From Prosopocoilus inquinatus (Eukaryota > Arthropoda > Insecta > Coleoptera > Lucanidae), in NCBI GenBank assembly GCA_036172665.1, contig CM069874.1:48714707-48778706 (forward strand): a DNA stretch of 64,000 bases, read 5' to 3'. Shown here one piece after another: positions 41,900 to 53,502 of this stretch (positions within the stretch are counted from its first letter, which is position 1; every line of letters begins with the position of its first letter). The notes under the pieces are model-generated. The model had not been told where the DNA came from, did no database searches, and was given only the letters and a program-made list of their open reading frames with translations. The translations under genes and the position numbers were made by a program.

Positions 41900-43817
41900 T
41901 ATTTAAAGATTTTAAATTACTTGAAATTTTATTATATGCTATAACAGCCAAGTATCTTGGTGACTTTTTGTAAAATGAAAGCTTATGAGGGGGGATTTCT
42001 AGTGTTAAGTCCATTTCTGGTATTGTAATTATGATAAGAACTTAGGTTAGTCCAATGAGACACATTTTCTCTAGCATATAAAAGTAAATTGCGAATGAAA
42101 ATACCTGTTATAGTCAAAATTTGCCAATTTCTGAATAGATCTCGACAGCTAGTTTGATAACTTACGCCTGTCATGAAGCGCAACGCTCTTTTTTGTAGTA
42201 TTAGTACCCGTTCGATACCATTACCTAGACCCCACGCTATAACTCCATATGATAATAATGTATGATAGTTTGAGAAGTAATAAGTTTTTAAAATAAAGTC
42301 ATTAACAAATCATTTGAGCTGTTTTAATGAATAACAAATTGGTGCTAACCTGTTACACAGCATATCTGTATGATTGGTCCATTTACATTTACTATCAATA
42401 AAAATGCCTAAAAATTTAGTTTGATCTACTTGACTTTCACTATAAACTGTGATTTTGATATCTAATTAATAAACTATAGTCGACGTCATTACATACCTTA
42501 AAGTTACTGTGGACTGATTTTTATGTGTTTAGAACCAAATCATTTTCTAGGTAAAACTTTTTTGTAAGGAATAAATCAGAGTTTGCATTCATAACTGCAT
42601 GATGATTGTTTGAGGCCTGAATAAATAACGATGTATCATCTGCAAACATCACAGTGTTAGTTAAGGGGAAATCATTTATATACAGTAAATATAAAATAGG
42701 TCCAAGAGTAGAGCCTTGAGGGATATTTACGATTTAGTACCAGAGAATCAGATTTAGTTCCATTAATTGTGACGTAATGGTGTCTCTCTGTGAGATAGTT
42801 CTGAAACCATTGCAATGAAATACCTCGAATACCATATTTATATAGCTTGTTAATTAATATTTTGTGGTTTACTAGGTCAAATGCCTTACTTAAATCAAGA
42901 AATATCCCTAGACTGGTGTTACATTTGTCCAAATTAGCATACAAATCATCCAGGAATTTTAAAATGGCTGAAGTTGTGGAGTGACCTTTGCGAAAACCAA
43001 ATTGGTATTTATTAAATAATTTGTGCTTTTCGAGGAAAAACGTTAATTTTAGGCTCACTATTTTTTCGATGATTTTAGAAAAGCAAGATGTTTCATAGAC
43101 TGGTTTTATTTCCGTAATTTTTAATTTGTCAGGAAAAGTAACTTGAGTGAAGGAGTTATTTATTATTGCCACTATAGGAGTTGTAATGGTTCTAATACAA
43201 CGTTTTAACAAGAATGGACTAATGCCGTCGTGACCCGGAGTAAGATTATCTTTAAAAGTCGCAACAACATCTAGAACGTCTTTTTCTATTACTGGACCAA
43301 GAAAAAAAGTGTAGTTGTTTTCAATAATATTTGAACGGGAGATATTTGAGTTGCTGGAGTTAGTTAATGTTTTGGCTACATTATTGAAATAAGAATTAAA
43401 GTGATTTGATACAAGAATTGGGTCAGTTACAATTTCATTGTTTATATTGAGACATATATCTTTCGTAGGAATTTTATTTTTATAAGAATTAATAATATTC
43501 CACGCTGTCTTAGTTTTGTTTTTGGATTTAAGCATTAGATCATTACAATAAAGTTGTTTAGCTGTTGTAATAACTTTTTTATAGATCTTTTTATATTTAA
43601 TATAGTACGCTTTAATCATCTCATCGCCATTTAATTGTAATTTATATAGGTTTTTGAATGTTTTTGATGATTTCTTTATACCTGTTGTTATCCATTTTGG
43701 TGTAGTGGATTTTGCTGTTTGTATATTGTAAAGGAAGTGCCTTGTTATAATTTTCCAAAAAAAATTCAATGAATTTATTATATTGAGCATTAACACATAC
43801 ACAATCGAGTACTTCAT
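41900..43817 (-). pseudogene. LINE reverse transcriptase, frameshifted
   Basis: The frame 42672-43817 runs through the finger and palm region: PGHDGISPFLLKRC, KIIEKIVSLKL, KYQFGFRKGHSTTSAI and GIFLDLSKAFDLVNHKIL. It loses phase just before the conserved PQGS motif. In the next frame (about 42720 down to 42600) PQGSTLGPIL, LYINDFPLTN and the catalytic FADD box (VMFADDTSLF) follow at once. Further 3' the sequence is eroded by stops. The enzyme would have copied the LINE RNA at the nicked target; it is not functional here. Confidence 0.85.
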
Positions 43818-43980
43818 TCCAATTTGACTGAGACAAAAGATTAGTAAATTTTTCTAAATTAAATTTATTTTTTATTTTACGATATGGATTATTTTTGCTA
43901 ACTATATTATTATTACTCAGGGAATATATTAATATTTTTGAGCTGAGTGATCGGATATACCATTGTAAACAACGGAGCTC

Positions 43981-44421
43981 TTATACATATAATTCAGTCG
44001 GATAAGTCGTGCAGATATTATCTATGCAATTTTTCCCCCTCGTAGGAATATTAACCGTAGGTACGATAAGATAGGAGTTTAACAGATCCTTGGTTTTATT
44101 TAGCTCGGGAGACGCTTTCCAGAAATTGATATTGAAGTCTCCGCAAATAATAATGTAGTCATATTTAATAATTTCTAAAGTTTCATTTAGCTTAGTTATA
44201 AATACGTCATAATTACCATTACTACTTCTGTATAAAGTTAAAATAATAAAATTGGCATTATTTATGTTGAATTTAGTTGCCATGCATTCAAAATGTAGCT
44301 CACTAGACAAACCCGTAACAGTGTCAATATTTTCACCCTGTAAATGATATCTCGCTAAGATGGCAACTCCACCATGAACATGGAACAGCGAATTTATATT
44401 ACGAAGAACGTGAAACAACAT
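43981..44421 (-). pseudogene. LINE apurinic-type endonuclease, C-terminal fragment
   Basis: Residues include HGGVAILARYHL, FIILTLYRSSNGN, DYIIICGDFNINF and the segment NIPTRGKNCIDNI, all hallmarks of the exonuclease/endonuclease fold of LINEs. The N-terminal catalytic part is missing: the frame starts where the fold-back element at 44449 adjoins, so truncation or interruption there is likely. Confidence 0.85.
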
Positions 44422-44448
44422 ACATTATTGCCATACATTATTGCTATA

Positions 44449-46271
44449 CAGGGAGATTCAGGGAACCCATTCATTAAAAGTTTACGGACTTCTCCTTTGA
44501 ATTTCTGTTTCATATTTTGAAGTTATAAGTTAACAATAAGGATCTATCAAAATATAATATTTTCAACTTTTGGACACTTCCGCTTATACCGGAAGTTGCT
44601 GTCAACTTTCTTATTTTAAATGGAATACCCCATTTTTTAATGAATTTTTGAAATCTTCATAAAATTGTAAAAATATTTTTTGCAACATGTGACACAAACA
44701 AAATTAACCGTTTTCGAGATATTTGCATTTTTTAAAAATAACTCAGACTTGCAGAACCTTGGTTATGATACTGCCATCTTTGTGCAACAAAAACCATGAT
44801 GCCCATTTTTGGCCTGTAGTAGGCTACAGTAACATTCTTTCAGATCATGTCCAGTTTTGCACTTGATTGCTTACAGGCTGGTTGAAAAGTAACTTCTATT
44901 CGAACTAATTCCAACTGTCGAAAAGTCATGTTTTTTAAATGGAACACCTACTATATTTTTATACCATGTGACTGAGGATTAAATTTTCTTTCGTCCTGTA
45001 TTAGCATTCCCTATACTTATCTCTTATAGTTCACTCGTTATCGATGATTTCTTTTTAACACGTATTTTTCTTCCATTTTTCGGTATTATTTTTAAATAGT
45101 GGGCTATGAAAACTAGAGAAATTATAATTTTTTAAATCATCCGTTTAGTAGGAATTAAAAAAAAAACAATTTAATCGCTATAATAACCAAAAAATGAATA
45201 ATCAAACACAGACATATTAAATAAATTTGATGATAAAAAAATCGACAATTCAAGAAGTTAATAAAAAAAGTTGTTATATTGAGGAAAATGCGTTATTACT
45301 TAGATACAGTAGTCAAGTTATTACTAATAAATAATAGCCGACGACAACTTAGAGACAATATTATAACAAACAATTTATGTATTATGTTTAATATTTCTGA
45401 TTTATTTATTAGTTTTCATAAAATTTTGTATTGTAAGTGTAAATTTCTCCTTGTAAATGTTTAAATAGTCATAACAAGAATTCTAATACATGCGGCATAT
45501 GTAAATAAAAATTTCAGTTGATAAACATGTATTTAAATATTTTTCAGTTTTTTTTTAATAAAATTGAAATTACAGTCAGAAATTAATTTCAAAACCTCAG
45601 TTTGTTAAATTTTCATAGCACACTTCGAGAATAATACTGAAAAGTGAAAAAAATTGAGTGTCAAAAAGAAAATCATGAATAGAAAGAGAAAGGTAAGAGG
45701 TGGGTATAGGGAATGCTAATACAATTCGAAAGAACGTTTAATTCTGATTCTTATGATATAAAAATATACTGGGTGTTCTATTTAGAAAATATGACTTTTC
45801 GACAGCTGAAATCAGTTCGAATAGAAGTTACTTTTCAACCAGCCCGTAAAAAATTTTGTGCAAAATTAGTTATGACCTGAAAGCTTATGAGCATAGCCTA
45901 CTACAGGCTAAAAATTGAAATTATGGCTTTTATTACACAAAGATGGCAGCATCATAAACAAGGTACTGGGCCTTTGAACTTTTTTTAAAAAATGGAAATA
46001 TCTCTAAAGCGGCTAATTTTTCTTGTATCACATGTTACACAAAATATTTTTAGAATATCATGAAGATTTCAGATATGTAATAAAAAACGGGGTATTCCAT
46101 TTAAAATAAGAAAGTTGACAGCAACTTCCGGTACAAGCGGAAGTGCCCGAAAGTTAGAAATATTATATTTTAATAGATCATTATCTCTAACTTATAACCG
46201 CAAAATATGAAATAGAAATTCAAAGAGGAAGTCCGTAAACTTTTAATGAATGTGTTGCCTGAATCTCCTTG
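44449..46271. mobile_element. Long-TIR fold-back transposon, copy 2
   Basis: Same ends as 35012-36732 (CAGGGAGATTCAGG and inverse, here ending CTCCTTG), with TA at 44447-44448 and 46272-46273. It is about 100 bp longer than copy 1 and shares the whole interior, including TTTAGTAGGAAT and AATTTAATCGCTAT. No transposase. It sits at the 5' edge of the LINE remnant. Confidence 0.82.
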
Positions 46272-46273
46272 TA

Positions 46274-46885
46274 TACTAGGCTAGTCTGTAATAACAGACT
46301 TCAGATATAACGCATATAATAAAAAAATTTTTCAAATAAAATTTGATATACACGTTGAGTGTCCTATTAGAATACCGGGTGTTTGGAAATTGCTAATACA
46401 AAGAAAATTGGGAGTTGGTGATGGTGAGTTGAAGTCATTGATAAAAAAATTCTAATAAAAGTCACAATAGTCACAACTCGGCATATTGTTGCTACTGAAA
46501 TGAATGCCGCTTACACAAACAATGTGTTAACGGAAATGTTATTTTATGGAAAAAAAAATAAAAAACTGATTTTTTGGATTTCTTAGGACTTCCAGATGCT
46601 AGAGTTTTTAATTACGGTATAAATATTAATAAATATTTATAAATACCTTAAATTAAATTAAATAACAGCAAATACCTCTAAATATCATTGAAATACTGAT
46701 AAATAATTTGTTATTCTTTTTAAATACCATAAAATTAAATTAAATATTAATAAATCCCTTACAATATGAATAACTCCGAAATCGCTGAAAGGAAGGCAGC
46801 GCGAGAAAAAATGTTTAGGCGAGAACTGGTGCAAACCACTAGAAATTTATTGTGTTATGAAGTGTTGGAAAGGTTATACACAGGG
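46274..46885. other. Unannotated AT-rich region
   Basis: Contains runs of AAATA-type words at 46610-46760; no gene seen. Confidence 0.5.
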
Positions 46886-46888
46886 TGC

Positions 46889-47293
46889 TTCATTGATGAA
46901 CGCATCGTAGGAAATCTCATGTTAATTTAAAGGTGTTCAGATACAAACTTCCCTAATTATTTTACCGCAAACTTCCGTTTAGGTTTTACTGAAATATCTT
47001 GAAGGTGAATCGATCTATGCAGTCTGTAAATTTTTTGATTGCTAAGTTTCAAGATATTTAAAAGATTCAGCAACGAAATTAAATTTATATCAAACTATAA
47101 GCACGACCTTGATTAGTGAATGTTTAAAAAAAAATACTGGAAAAGCTTTTTCTATCTATCCTTTTCAAAAACGACTAGTTTTATTAATCAACTGTCCACC
47201 GTCCAGTTTTCACAATCATCGATCAGTTAGGGAAACCAACATTCGAGCACCTTTAAATTAACATGTGATTTCCTACGTTGCGTTCATCAATGT
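46889..47293. mobile_element. MITE with inverted ends of about 45 bp
   Basis: CATTGATGAACGCATCG and GGAAATCTCATGTTAATT mirror AATTAACATGTGATTTCC and CGTTCATCAATG. The 300-bp middle shows no gene. Confidence 0.65.
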
Positions 47294-47652
47294 TGTATGT
47301 ATGACATACTGCAAACGGTAAGTTATTACTTTTCAAACGTAAGGTGTATACCACGATTTTTTTTATATCTCTGAACATACAAGGTACTATTCTATACATA
47401 GGTGCTTTCTTTTGCTTAAAAGTTTGAATCGTGTTTCGAATAGCTTGGACCTGAATTTTGTAGTTGTGGCAACAAAACACCTGACTTGAATTTTTAATTG
47501 ACAACTCATTTGTAAATAATCATAATTCAATCCAAACAAGTTTTTAAAATAGAGAAAACACGTTGGGATCACGATTGTGTGAGCGAAATAAGGCACCTTA
47601 TGTTTCATTGCAGAATATGCAAACAAGCTTCAATAAAACAAATGTTACTTAG

Positions 47653-47812
47653 AAGGTTCAATTTTCACACGGCAGCGCGTCGCGTTATTTTGCTGTCTCT
47701 AAAAGTTGCCATGGTTTTAAATGAAGCAATTCTCACTCGGTAGCATTTTATCTCAAAAAATTAAATGTAAAATCATGACGCGACGCGCTGCCCGTGTGAG
47801 AACTGAGCCTTA
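47653..47812. mobile_element. Short MITE with GC-rich ends
   Basis: TTCACACGGCAGCGCGTCGCG mirrors CGCGACGCGCTGCCCGTGTGA-type sequence at about 47778-47800 (one base indel). Confidence 0.65.
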
Positions 47813-47819
47813 CGTCTAG

Positions 47820-48750
47820 ATAAGAAAATAGATATTTAAAGATGCTGTAAAACATTTTAAAATCGTGTGAAACGTGAGCAAAAATAAATCTTAATATTCC
47901 TGAAACTCATCTAAAAGAAGTAAAGGAAAACAAAAGACGATCAATCGATAATTAAAAAACAAAATACCGTCGAATCAAATCAAATAAAAGAGAAAACAAA
48001 AAAAAAGATAATAAACCGATAGTTAAAACATAAAAATAAAGCAAATAAAATCGATTAAAAAAAAATGAAGGTCGATCAATTGATTATACTGAAAAGTGAA
48101 ATAAATAAAGGCAAATGAATTTCAAAAACAACACGAAACAAAAGACGATTGGTGATGAAAATAAGACTAAAATAAAAATTCTATGAAACTAAATGAATCG
48201 AATCGAGAACATTAAAGTTCGGATAAAAAGAAAAACAAAAGAGAAGTGATAATTCAAATATAAAAATAACAGAATCGGCGAGCGATTTGTTTAAAATTAA
48301 AAAAAAAATCAAATATAAGTTTCATAGTGTTTTTAAAATCTGAACAGGAACATTATACGTTCAGACTTCAGAATTAAAGAAACTCATTATACCAATATCT
48401 AAATATTCAATATTAAAATTACAGACTCTTTATAATGTATTATTTTACATATGTATAAGTATTTGTCGAAACTTTATTTAATGTTTAAAATATCTGCTTC
48501 TTAAGTGAATAGTGAAAAAAAAAACAGTATTCTTGCTAAAGTTATTTACAAGTGGGAAGAAACGTTTTTATTGGTACTTAAGTTTACGAGAAAGAAATTG
48601 CTCTTTAGAAGAAATATCTAAAGAATATAATATTGAACTGTTCAAAATTGACGTACTATACATATGATACAGAGTGATCAAATTAGAAAATTGAAATGCG
48701 TTCCTTAAGAGATGATTCTTGATTCTAGTTTAGAGCAGAATGTAATAACA
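47820..48750. other. A-rich region without a gene
   Basis: Long purine-rich, AAA-rich stretch with no recognisable coding content. Confidence 0.5.
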
Positions 48751-48764
48751 AAATATTACTTTTA

Positions 48765-49028
48765 TTAGTCTAGCTTGAAGGCTTCCGCGACCGTCGTCCA
48801 TGGTTCAGTTCTTGGCTTCCGGTTGGAACTGCGTGTCTCGCATTTCTTCTACTGCTGACGTTTCGTTCTCTATTGCAGAAGAACTTCCTCAGGGTTGCTG
48901 CTGCTTCTTGACTGAGACCACCACCAGCAGCAGCAGCCCTGAGGAAGTTCTTCTGCAATGGGGAACGAAAATCGGCAGTAGAAAATATCCGAGACACGCG
49001 GTTCCCACCGGAAGTCAAAAATTCAACT
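48765..49028. mobile_element. 264-bp ribozyme-core insertion, family 2, with 12-bp target duplication
   Basis: Flanked by ATATTACTTTTA at 48753-48764 and 49029-49040, a clean insertion. The left half carries a CTGAGGA...GAAACGTC core on the minus strand (about 48856-48900), the right half a decayed one on the plus strand (about 48944-48985, GAAAATC instead of GAAACGTC). TTCCGACCG-type ends are shared with 37905-38152. Confidence 0.75.
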
Positions 49029-49121
49029 ATATTACTTTTACAATGAAAAATATACATATAAAAAATGGTTAAGAAAGTTATAAAATTGTTAATGAAAATA
49101 AAAAGTAAATGTTTATTACTA

Positions 49122-49955
49122 GGGGATGGGACGATTCGCCAACTCGCCGTCGCCGATTCACCGTCGCCAATTCGTCGTAGAACCAATTCGTCGTCGATCC
49201 AATTTATCGTCCGCCCAATTCGCCGTCACATGTTACTGCTTTATTTAGCTTGATAAGCTTTAAAACACTTTCTGACCATTTTAGATAATATCCAAGTTAT
49301 ACCTACGAATTGAAGAAAATAACTATAATTTCAATACGTTTCAAGTAAATTAAAATGGACTTTACTATTGTTTTTCTATTTCAAGTTAAAATAAATTCCT
49401 AATTACAGTGCGACCACCGTAAGACACAAAATTACGAAAAAATTGGTGCTGTACGTACACATAATCATAATTCTATTTTTTTTTAATGGAACCCCTTTTT
49501 CAATTTATAATTTTAAATGACGAGCTTTCGTGAATCAATATTTTGAAAGCAGTCGACTTTTGATGCGTAGTGATTTTGATTGATATGAAAATCAGTATGA
49601 TTTTGAGCAGAATCTGAAAATATAAAAAAGAAGAATTGGAGGGATTTTACGAACACCCTGAAGAATAGGAAATACTTCCTGGAAGACCAAATTTTTTTAT
49701 CAGTTTCTTTACCTATGTATTACATTTAATTAATAACAAATTATTTTATTTTCCATTAATTGTGTTAACTTCTTTATTTTATTTACATATAATTATCGGT
49801 ATATTATTATTTGGATATGTATCTGGACTTAAAACTTTAATCGCTGACGGCGAATTTACCGGCGGCGAGTTTTCCGGCGGTGAATTGTACCTACGACGAA
49901 TCGGCGACGGTGAATTGGCGACGACAAATCGGCGATGGTGAATTGTCCTAGACCC
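49122..49955. mobile_element. 834-bp element with 9-bp target duplication and tandem repeats in its inverted ends
   Basis: TTATTACTA flanks it on both sides (49113-49121 and 49956-49964). The ends are GGGGATGGGACGATTCGCC and, inverted, GGGTCTAGGACAATTCACC. Both arms are built of degenerate 12-bp units like AATTCGCCGTCG (49130-49225 and 49845-49945). A 9-bp duplication suggests the Mutator or Foldback superfamily. No protein is encoded. Confidence 0.72.
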
Positions 49956-49964
49956 TTATTACTA

Positions 49965-51235
49965 GGATTTAAAAGCAATTTTTATTTATTTTTAATCCTT
50001 TTAAATGTTTTGTTTCATTGCTGGGCATATTGAGGGAACCTGATCAAAACTTTTTTTTTTAACTTCTTCGTAGAAGAACGAATGTGATCTGATGGTCATA
50101 TTTGTTTCTTAATCGTTTCATTGATGCAAAACGATTCCATTGATGCCCCTCCAATATTGGGATTGCTAGTTGAAAACAAATTGAACACAAACAACAAATT
50201 ACGGCAATGATCAGAACTCTAAGGGAACCTTTCAAGAATTTTAACGTTAACTTCGAGCAACACACGAATAATAAAAAGAAACAGGATACACGGTCAAAAG
50301 GGCCGAGGTACATAAAGGGGGAAAGGAAATTTCTCTGTACGGCGGTGATGGCACAAAAGAAAAGAAATAACGGCGGCGTCGCTCCTCAACGATAGTGACG
50401 AAGTACGGAGGCAAATCAAAAATATTGCCTCTCTCCGGACGTCGACGATTCAGCGTCTCTCCCGCCTAGGACGATTGGGCGATGGCTGCCCCCCTTTCGA
50501 CACCCTTGCCTGGAACAAGCACTATAATAACATAGAACAAAGAGGAAACAATTAACAAAAGAATGACCACGAGGTCGTCAAAAAAAAAACTCACCCTACG
50601 TAACATAGGTGCTGAAGAATTGCCAAATATCGCCGCCCAGATCCGCAGAATGTGATCCTCGCTTGACATTCAGGGAGAATATAAAATCGAGAAGAGGAGA
50701 ATATAAAATCCACAAAAATGCAGGCCGAAATTCGGACAATCCAGCTCAAACTTACAAATCGGCTGCACACGAGGTGGGCAATAATTTAACTGTCCTCGAC
50801 GCGCCCCCGCTTGCGTTCAATCCCACTCCGATGAACGCGATCAAATAGCCGTTACAACATGGGACAATGGGCGACATCTAAACGTCGGGGACATAAGAGC
50901 GCGGGGAAAAGAAAGGAGACCAACACGAATTATTAACAAATTGTAAATGCAATGTTTATTCGGTTATAATAAACGTAATTCATTCGTGTTTAATTTTCAT
51001 CAGATTTTGAAATTATTTTAGATTTTATTTTATTTCTCTTCAAAATATTAATATTGACGGATGACTTCATTAGTAAGTTAAAACTAAAATAGTAAAGAAG
51101 ACTGTAGTTTAAGAGATAATTGAACATTTTTGCACTGGATATTTCATAAGGAGAGGATCTCCGAGATAAATTTTCCTAAAGTGCTTTTAACCTGTGGTGT
51201 GTGGGTGTGATTTGCTCGCATCTGTAGGTTGCTTT
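49965..51235. other. Region without a supported gene
   Basis: 50080-50900 is less AT-rich than its surroundings but has only short frames without motifs. Confidence 0.5.
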
Positions 51236-51247
51236 TTGACGATTTAT

Positions 51248-51249
51248 AC

Positions 51250-51310
<61 letters not shown>
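51248..51310. repeat. (TA)n microsatellite
   Basis: About 60 bp of alternating T and A directly before a Penelope 3' end. Confidence 0.95.
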
Positions 51311-51312
<2 letters not shown>

Positions 51313-52057
51313 TCTAGTATTCTTCCGGGTAGTCCTCCGCGTTGAGTTCTCTAAAGAACTATTTGTCTTCTGACAACGTTTCGGCCAAGGTCTCACTTGC
51401 CATCTTCAGGTCTTCGCTGCTGCTTGCCTGCTTCTGCTCCTCGTCGTTACTCAAGTCACAGTGGATTCTGGTCGCGCTGGTGGTGGTTTAAGTACCGTGT
51501 TGCGGTCACGCGTCGTTACGCTTGGTGGTTTTTCCGCTTGACTTCTTGTTGTTGGTTGATTGGGTCGTGCCTGTTGACTGCTTTCTCCTAATCCTGATGG
51601 TCCGGGGTTCGCTGGTTTCTGGCTTCGGGTTACTGGTCCTCGACGGTCGGTGGATTTTCGGATCACTGGCCTCCAGGTGGGTGGTAGTCGTAAGGCATCA
51701 TCTCTGGTGTTTAAGTTCATCTGATGTTTCTCGATTTCTATCGCTTCTCGGATGATGCGTTTGGTCTTGTGTCCTACTCTGGCATCATCCGAGAAGCGAT
51801 AGAAATCGAGAAACATCAGATGAACTTAAACACCAGAGATGATGCCTTACGACACCACCAGCGCGACCAGAAGCCACTGTGACTCGAGTAACGACGAGGA
51901 GCAGAAGCAGGCAAGCAGCAGCGAAGACCTGAAGATGGCAAGTGAGACCTTGCCGAAACGTTGTCAGAAGACAAATAGTTCTTTAGAGAACTCAACGCGG
52001 AGGACTACCCGGAAGAATACTACAGCATTCAACACCCGCGGAAGCCTACGGATTAAC
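51311..52057. mobile_element. Small head-to-head Penelope palindrome (3' ends only)
   Basis: 51311-51783 is a minus-strand copy of the Penelope 3' part (GIY-YIG C-terminus plus 3' UTR). 51784-52057 is a plus-strand copy with an internal deletion of about 225 bp at ACGAC/ACCACC. Both carry the CTGAAGA...GAAACG core (about 51370-51412 and 51928-51972). TA repeats lie on both outer sides. Confidence 0.85.
51451..51816 (-). pseudogene. Penelope GIY-YIG C-terminal fragment
   Basis: Residues HKTKRIIREAIEIEKHQMNL onward match copy B from about residue 704 to the end; the upstream 700 residues are absent, as expected for a 5'-truncated insertion. Confidence 0.85.
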
Positions 52058-52103
52058 ATATATATATATATATATATATATATTATTTTTTCAGGATTTT
52101 TAG

Positions 52104-52490
52104 GTTTTTAGGTATCAAATAACAGGGAATTATATACTTATTTATTCGTTGGAATAAGAAGTTTTTTCGGGTCTGAACAATTTATTTCCGCATTTCCGTG
52201 TTGTTTGGTTGGCTCTTGTTTGTAAGGTTTTCTGACGGTTATTTTTGGGTGTTCACATAATTTTTTTTTACGATTTATACATAACATATGTAGTTTATTT
52301 TTAGGTATCAAATAACGGGGAATTATATACTTATTTATTCGTTAGAATAAGAAGTTTTTTCGGGTCTTTGGACAATTTATTTCCGCATTTCCGTGTTGTT
52401 TGGTTAGCTCTTGTTTGTAAGGTTTTCTGACAGTTAATTTTTGGTGTTCACATATTTTTTTTTCTTTTTCCCGATTTATACATTAACATA
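52104..52490. repeat. Two tandem units of about 193 bp
   Basis: GGTATCAAATAAC at 52111 recurs at 52304, and TTTCCGCATTTCCGTG also occurs in both units. The unit tail (CGATTTATACATAA) is seen again at 51238, before the Penelope insertion, so that palindrome apparently landed inside this repeat. Confidence 0.8.
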
Positions 52491-52499
52491 TATAGTTTA

Positions 52500-53118
52500 T
52501 TTAAAAATGTTTACATATTAATTTATATTTACTTACATTTAGGCATATATATCTTTTAGGATGATTAGTTTGTTGTTAGCTTTAATATTTTTATGATTTT
52601 ATCAGTGTGATTAGGTAGTTTTAAATCTTTCTTAGTGCTTTTAAGTTGGTAGCGTACTAAAGATGGCAGCTTAGGTACCGAAATACGTATCTATGGATAT
52701 AAAAATTATTGTGGGCGGAGGTTAATTTCAATTATTTCATTAGTAAGGGTCTCATGCTACAGTGGAGGTGCGTTTCAAGATTCGACGTCGTGGCCGAGGT
52801 ACATTTCAAGATACGCCTGTTTGTACATAATCAGGCTTGAGATGCTTCGGGTAAGATTTCTAGCTTCTAAGTTTCGTAAATTGGGACGTTGTCATTGAAA
52901 AATCGGAACATGTCTAGAAAAATCGAGATTTTTGAAACGTTATTAAGATTCTTTTTTAAATCTGAACTGCAGTGCAATAACGTAAGATGATTCCCCTCAT
53001 GTTGCCACACGAATAAAAGAAGTTCTCGCCAAATGTTCCGATTTAAAGCAGCAAATTTGAAGTGATTTTGTAGAACGCCAGCTAGTATACATTAAATAAC
53101 GATTTGTTCTTTTATTTT
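52500..53118. other. Region upstream of the host genes, no gene seen
   Basis: AT-rich, with no open frame of note. Includes TTCAAGA-type direct repeats near 52775-52812 (GTGCGTTTCAAGATTCG and GTACATTTCAAGATACG). Confidence 0.5.
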
Positions 53119-53246
53119 GGAGGAGTATATTGAAATTTTGGCGCTAAAAACAAGCTTTGTCATTGATCAATTCCGGCTAGCTACCAATGACAAAGCTCGT
53201 TTTTAGCGCCAAAATTTCAAAGTACTTCTACAAAATAAAAATAAAA
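53119..53246. repeat. Perfect-stem hairpin upstream of the MIC19-like gene
   Basis: AAATTTTGGCGCTAAAAAC and AAGCTTTGTCATTG mirror CAATGACAAAGCTC and GTTTTTAGCGCCAAAATTT around a loop of about 19 nt, some 260 bp upstream of the start codon. Probably a MITE. Confidence 0.7.
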
Positions 53247-53502
53247 AACAGAGTATAGTTCCCTAAAGTTTCATTTTGCGCAAATCACAAGATACTCATT
53301 TTACTGAGCGAATACAAAAAATATTCTTAAGTAATATTATTTCTTTTAAGTTATTAACAAAGGCTTTTTTCTATGTAATTATAGAAGGCTTGTATTAAAC
53401 TTTGACGAGTTTGTCTAACCAAATTTTAACGACAGCTTGTCAAATTTTGGAATATGATTCAAAATTTACAGTATAAAACTCAAATTTCGCTGGTGGTAGA
53501 AA

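Larger units (their letters stand above)
41658..44421 (-). mobile_element. Non-LTR retrotransposon (LINE), dead and 5'-truncated
   Basis: A minus-strand LINE whose 3' tail is the (ATT)n repeat at 41658-41688, after AATAAATT. Apurinic endonuclease and RT regions are present in the right order but in several frames. The family looks like the jockey/CR1 group by its RT motifs; assignment to one clade is not secure. Confidence 0.85.

Noticed and set aside
52104..52490. Tandem repeat considered as a CRISPR or satellite array
   Set aside because: Only two units of about 193 bp, no short repeats with unique spacers.
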